The notes below the pieces were generated by a model. That model made no database searches. It had not been told where the DNA came from and saw only the letters and a program-made list of their open reading frames with translations. 10,835 bases of DNA. Source: Burkholderiales bacterium. Lineage in GTDB: Bacteria; Pseudomonadota; Gammaproteobacteria; Burkholderiales; Burkholderiaceae_C. Position numbers and translations under genes: made by a program. The stretch covers positions 1-10,835 of the forward strand of contig CANFNE010000060.1 in assembly GCA_947448105.1 (NCBI GenBank), given 5' to 3'. Below, in pieces: positions 7,440-10,835 of this stretch (positions are counted from its first letter, which is position 1; each line of letters opens with the position of its first letter).

Positions 7440-8965
7440 GCGGCCATCTCCATCACCGTGCCTTGCGCCAAGGCCAGTTCAGCCACGGCGTCGCAAAACA
7501 CCTGGGCCCGGTGGGCGTAGTCGCGAAACATGTCAAAGCTGGCACAGGCCGGCGACATCAGTACCGCGTCGCCCGCGTGCGCTTGCGCATTGGCCAGGGC
7601 CACCGCGCGCTCCATCGATTCAGCGTCTATCAGCGCTACGCCGGTATCCACCAAAGCCTGGCGGATCAGCGGGGCGTCGCGGCCTATCAGCACCACCGCG
7701 CGCACAAAGCGGCGCACCGGTGCGGCCAGCGGCGCGAAGTCCTGGCCTTTGCCCTCGCCGCCCAGAATCAGCACCAGACGGCGGTCTTCGCCCAGGCCGT
7801 TGAGGGCAGCCACGGTGGCGCCTACGTTGGTGCCTTTGCTGTCGTCAAAAAATTCCACGCCATTCAAGGTGCCAATGTGCTGCACCCGGTGCGGCTCGCC
7901 CCGGTATTCGCGCAGGCCAAACAGCATGGGGCCCAGCGCGCAACCAGCGGCGCTGGCCAGGGCCAGGGCGGCTTGGGCGTTGCTGGCGTTGTGGCGGCCA
8001 CGAATGCGCAGCACCTCGATGGGCAGCAGGCGCTGGATGTGCACTTCAGGTACTTCAGCGAAGTCGCCGTTGCGCAGGCGCTTGAGGGTCTCGTCCGCGT
8101 CTTGCGCGCGCACCAGCCAGACCATGCCGCCTGCGTCCTCCAGTCCATAGTCGCCCGGCCGCTGCGGCTGGGTCAGGCCAAAGGTAACGTGCGCGCGCTC
8201 CACCAGGCGCTGCTTGACGCGCACCGGCGCGCTCAGCATGGCCATCACCGCTGCGTCGTCGCGGTTGAGCACCATCAGCGTGTCTGGGCCAAAAATGCGG
8301 GCCTTGGCAGCGGCGTAATGCGCCAGGTCGGGGTGCCAGTCCAGGTGGTCCTGGCTGATGTTGAGCACGGTGGCAGCTGTGGGCGCAAAGCCCTCGGTGG
8401 CGCTGAGCTGGAAGCTCGACAGCTCAAGCACCCACACCTGGGGCAAAGCGGCGTCGGCGATGGCTTGGGCCAGCGTGTCGAGCAGCGTGGGGCCGATATT
8501 GCCGGCCACGGCCACGGTTTTGCCCGCAGCGCGCACCAGCTCAGCCGTGAGGGCGGTCACGGTGGTTTTGCCGTTGGTGCCGGTCACGGCCAGCACGGCG
8601 GGGTGGTAGGCCTGGCTGGCTTCCAAAGTTTGGAGCGCATGGGCATACAGGCTGAGTTCGCCGCCCACCCACAGGCCACGCGCTCGGGCAGCGTCCAGCA
8701 GCGCAGCGGTTTGGTGGGGTGCCAGGCCGGGGCTTACGAACACCGCGCGCACATCGCTGCCTTCCATCCAGGTGGCGTCAAATTCGCCATGCACCAGCCG
8801 GGCGGCGGGCACGGATGCGGCCAGCGCGCCAGCTTGGGGGGGTGCTGCGCGGTTGTCCAGCACGGTGACTTGCGCACCCTGGCCCGCGCACCAGCGCGCC
8901 ATGGCCAGGCCCGAGGCACCCATGCCAAGGACCAGAGCATGTTGACCGTGCAGCGTGTGTTCCAT
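7436..8965 (-). CDS. murD: UDP-N-acetylmuramoyl-L-alanine--D-glutamate ligase MurD
   Basis: MurD uses ATP to add D-glutamate to UDP-MurNAc-L-Ala in the cytoplasm. The 509-residue product is longer than E. coli MurD (438). The N-terminal UDP-binding domain has LVLGMGASGLA (11-21) and FVSPGLAP (76-83). The central domain has the P-loop GTNGKTT (129-135), ELSSFQL (181-187), NISQDHLD (202-209) and K221 in AAAKARIF, matching the carbamylated lysine. GRHNASNAQAAL (323-334) leads into the C-terminal domain, with FFDDSKGTNVGAT (372-384), LGGEGKGQDF (401-410) and SPACASFDMF (471-480). About 25 extra residues lie just before GRHN (see findings). The ATG at 8965 shares one base with the mraY stop (TGATG). 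No good Shine-Dalgarno sequence is visible there, which suggests translation by re-initiation after mraY. The frame is open to 9052, but the extra residues do not resemble MurD. Confidence 0.98.
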   Translation of the reverse strand: MEHTLHGQHALVLGMGASGLAMARWCAGQGAQVTVLDNRAAPPQAGALAASVPAARLVHGEFDATWMEGSDVRAVFVSPGLAPHQTAALLDAARARGLWVGGELSLYAHALQTLEASQAYHPAVLAVTGTNGKTTVTALTAELVRAAGKTVAVAGNIGPTLLDTLAQAIADAALPQVWVLELSSFQLSATEGFAPTAATVLNISQDHLDWHPDLAHYAAAKARIFGPDTLMVLNRDDAAVMAMLSAPVRVKQRLVERAHVTFGLTQPQRPGDYGLEDAGGMVWLVRAQDADETLKRLRNGDFAEVPEVHIQRLLPIEVLRIRGRHNASNAQAALALASAAGCALGPMLFGLREYRGEPHRVQHIGTLNGVEFFDDSKGTNVGATVAALNGLGEDRRLVLILGGEGKGQDFAPLAAPVRRFVRAVVLIGRDAPLIRQALVDTGVALIDAESMERAVALANAQAHAGDAVLMSPACASFDMFRDYAHRAQVFCDAVAELALAQGTVMEMAA

Positions 8966-10143
8966 CAGCGCAGCTTCAAAGTAGACAAGCCGACCAGGCA
9001 CAAGAGCATGGTGATGATCCAAAAACGCACGACCACCTGCGTTTCTTTCCAACCCAGCTTCTCGAAATGGTGGTGCAAGGGCGCCATCTTCAGCAGGCGG
9101 CGGCCTTCGCCAAAACGCTTGCGCGTGTATTTGAAATACAGCACCTGCGCCATCACCGACAGCGCTTCAACCACAAATACGCCGCCCATGATGGCCAGCA
9201 CAATTTCCTGGCGCACGATGATGGCCACCGTGCCCAGTGCCGCGCCGAGTGCCAGCGCGCCCACGTCGCCCATGAACACTTGGGCCGGGTGGGTGTTGAA
9301 CCACAAAAACGCCAGTCCGGCACCGGCCATGGCCGCGCAAAACACCAGCAGCTCGCCTGCGCCCGGAATGTGGGGCAAAAACAGGTATTTGGAAAACACC
9401 ACGCTGCCGGTCACATAGGCAAACACGCCCAGGGCGGAGGCCACCATCACCACGGGCATGATGGCCAGGCCGTCCAGGCCGTCGGTCAGGTTCACAGCGT
9501 TGCTCGAACCCACGATCACCAGGTAGGTGAGCACCACAAAACCCAGCACGCCCAAGGGGTAGCTGATTTCCTTAAAGAAGGGCAACAACAAACCGGCCTT
9601 GGGCGGCAGGTTGACATCAAAGCCCGAGCGCACCCAGTTGTAAAACAGCTCCAGCACGCGCGCATTGGAGATCTCGGAAATGCTGAACACCAAATAGAGC
9701 GCGGCCAGCACGCCAATGAGCGACTGCCAAAAATACTTCTCGCGCGAGCGCATGCCTTCGGGGTCTTTGTGGACCACTTTGCGCCAGTCGTCCACCCAGC
9801 CAATGGCGCCAAAGGCCAGGGTCACCAGCAGCACGATCCAGACAAAGCGGTTGGACACGTCCGCCCACAGCAGCGTGGCGCTGGCAATCGAGATGAGGAT
9901 CAGCACACCGCCCATGGTGGGCGTGCCGCTTTTGGCCAGGTGGCTTTCCATGCCGTAGCCGCGAATCGGCTGGCCGATCTTGAGCGCGCGCAGGCGCCGG
10001 ATCACGGCCGGGCCGGCGGCCAGGCCCATCAGCAAGGCGGTGAGCGCAGCCATGACGGCGCGAAAGGTCAGGTACTGGAACACGCGCAAAAAGCCCCACT
10101 CGGGGTTTTGCGCCTGCAGCCACTGCGCCAAACTCAGCAACAT
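8965..10143 (-). CDS. mraY: Phospho-N-acetylmuramoyl-pentapeptide-transferase MraY
   Basis: MraY is the integral inner-membrane enzyme that moves phospho-MurNAc-pentapeptide from UDP to undecaprenyl phosphate, making lipid I. The 392-residue product (E. coli 360) has about ten hydrophobic segments. Its motifs are KSGTPTMGG (71-79), GWVDDWRK with the acidic pair D118-D119, NLTDGLDGLA (218-227), NTHPAQVFMGDVG (283-295, with D293) and APLHHHFEKLGW (354-365). All catalytic acidic and histidine residues are present. Two insertions relative to E. coli account for the extra length (see findings). The ATG at 10143 follows AAGGAG by seven bases and gives the family N-terminus (MLLSLAQWL, then the FRAVMA helix). 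The frame is open to 10296, but that extension lies within murF. The gene overlaps murF by 10 nt and murD by 1 nt. Confidence 0.99.
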   Translation of the reverse strand: MLLSLAQWLQAQNPEWGFLRVFQYLTFRAVMAALTALLMGLAAGPAVIRRLRALKIGQPIRGYGMESHLAKSGTPTMGGVLILISIASATLLWADVSNRFVWIVLLVTLAFGAIGWVDDWRKVVHKDPEGMRSREKYFWQSLIGVLAALYLVFSISEISNARVLELFYNWVRSGFDVNLPPKAGLLLPFFKEISYPLGVLGFVVLTYLVIVGSSNAVNLTDGLDGLAIMPVVMVASALGVFAYVTGSVVFSKYLFLPHIPGAGELLVFCAAMAGAGLAFLWFNTHPAQVFMGDVGALALGAALGTVAIIVRQEIVLAIMGGVFVVEALSVMAQVLYFKYTRKRFGEGRRLLKMAPLHHHFEKLGWKETQVVVRFWIITMLLCLVGLSTLKLR

Positions 10144-10835
10144 GCGGTTTCTCCTTGTGCTGGCGCGGCAACAGCGGTGGCGGACCCGGCAGCGATGGCT
10201 TGCAGCGCGGCCACGGCGCGTTCCATGCGCATAAAGCGCGAACCTTTGACCAGCACGCTGGCCGTCGTGGCCAGGGCGGCGTTGAGCGCAGCGCACAGGG
10301 CGTCCATGTCGGCAAAGTGGTGGGCTGTGCCGCCAGCGGTGCCAAAGGCAGCCACGGCCGACTGGCTCAAGTCCCCCACGGCCAGCAGGCGTTCAATGCC
10401 CAATTGCTGCGCATAAGCACCCGCCTCGGCGTGGAATTGCGGGCCCTGGCTGCCGACTTCGCCCATGTCGCCCAACACCAGGAGGCGCGGGCCGGGCAGG
10501 TCGCGCAGAACTTCAATAGCGGCGCGCACCGAGTCGGGGTTGGCGTTGTAGGTGTCGTCCACCACGGTGACGCTGCGCCCGGCCAGCGCAAGTGCAAAGG
10601 CACGCGAGCGGCCTTTGACCGGCACAAAAGCCTGCAGGCCGCGCTCCACCGTCGCGCCGTGCACGCCAGCCGCCAGCGCGCAGGCCGCCGCCGCCCAGGA
10701 GTTGCGCACATTGTGCTGGCCGGCAATGGCCAGGCGGTAGTGCAGCGCCACGGCCTGGCCAGCCAGGGTGGCTTGCGCGTCCACCGTCCAGGCGCCGTTG
10801 GTCCACTGTGCGCTGCGGCCCACCACGGCGTCGCC
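10134..10835 (-). CDS. murF: UDP-MurNAc-tripeptide--D-Ala-D-Ala ligase MurF, C-terminal 233 residues (start outside the window)
   Basis: MurF adds the D-Ala-D-Ala dipeptide made by Ddl to UDP-MurNAc-tripeptide, completing the cytoplasmic precursor that MraY uses. Only the 3' part is present, roughly half of a protein of about 450 residues; the reading frame stays open to the right edge. Visible motifs, in window residue numbers, are GQHNVRNSWAAAACALA (39-55), entering the C-terminal domain; VVDDTYNANPDS (91-102); LVLGDMGEVG (119-128); and VLVKGSRFMRME (194-205). The DDTYNANP and VKGSR motifs are specific to MurF among Mur ligases. The P-loop would lie beyond the window. The stop at 10136-10134 lies inside mraY, giving a 10-nt overlap that makes the protein end in Cys-Cys. 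murE is expected further upstream. Confidence 0.97.
   Translation of the reverse strand, partial: GDAVVGRSAQWTNGAWTVDAQATLAGQAVALHYRLAIAGQHNVRNSWAAAACALAAGVHGATVERGLQAFVPVKGRSRAFALALAGRSVTVVDDTYNANPDSVRAAIEVLRDLPGPRLLVLGDMGEVGSQGPQFHAEAGAYAQQLGIERLLAVGDLSQSAVAAFGTAGGTAHHFADMDALCAALNAALATTASVLVKGSRFMRMERAVAALQAIAAGSATAVAAPAQGETACC
10151..10156 (-). promoter_or_regulatory. Ribosome binding site of mraY
   Basis: On the minus strand AAGGAG lies seven bases before the ATG at 10143, inside the last codons of murF. It is the strongest internal Shine-Dalgarno match in the murF-ftsQ block and fixes the mraY start. Confidence 0.8.

Noticed and set aside
7463..9418. A 651-codon open frame on the plus strand, antisense to murD and mraY
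   Set aside because: It lies fully opposite two intact, motif-complete genes. Its translation is rich in His, Gln, Gly and Ala without domain motifs, which is typical of antisense frames in GC-rich coding DNA.
1..10835. A novel defence, mobile or accessory system hidden in the window
   Set aside because: All bases except 24 nt and 152 nt of spacer belong to ten well-known cell wall and division genes on one strand. No repeats, transposase, integrase, RNA gene or foreign-looking segment was seen.

Overview
The window is a continuous stretch of a bacterial dcw (division and cell wall) cluster, and every gene is on the minus strand. Read in the direction of transcription (from high to low coordinates) the order is murF (3' part only), mraY, murD, ftsW, murG, murC, ddl, ftsQ, ftsA, ftsZ (5' part only). 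All ten products are recognisable from their motifs. I see no RNA genes, mobile elements, CRISPR arrays, phage genes or accessory islands.

The DNA is GC-rich, strongly biased to G or C at third codon positions. The gene order lacks murB between murC and ddl. MraY and MurD are longer than their E. coli counterparts. Together with the FtsZ N-terminus, this points to a betaproteobacterium of the order Burkholderiales, probably Comamonadaceae-like (Rhodoferax, Polaromonas or Acidovorax relatives). The family-level placement is inference from memory of such proteins, not a search result.

Region 10835-2721 holds murF to ddl and joins ftsQ at its end. It is a packed operon with no intergenic base: seven consecutive junctions overlap. 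murF/mraY share 10 nt, mraY/murD share 1 nt (TGATG), and the next five junctions (murD/ftsW, ftsW/murG, murG/murC, murC/ddl, ddl/ftsQ) are all 4-nt ATGA overlaps. This suggests translational coupling. Region 2724-685 holds ftsQ and ftsA, separated by 24 nt. Region 684-533 is a 152-nt spacer, the only sizeable non-coding stretch, followed by ftsZ from 532 off the left edge.

The genes act as one pathway. MurC, MurD and MurF (with MurE outside the window) add L-Ala, D-Glu and D-Ala-D-Ala to UDP-MurNAc, and Ddl makes the D-Ala-D-Ala. MraY loads the pentapeptide precursor on undecaprenyl phosphate to give lipid I, and MurG adds GlcNAc to give lipid II. FtsW polymerises lipid II at the septum. FtsZ, FtsA and FtsQ build and regulate the divisome.

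This is mostly ordinary core genome. The points worth a second look are a one-residue gap and lost conserved residues in the FtsZ nucleotide-site/H7 region, the unbroken run of overlapping junctions, and lineage-type insertions in MraY and MurD. I found no evidence for an undescribed system.
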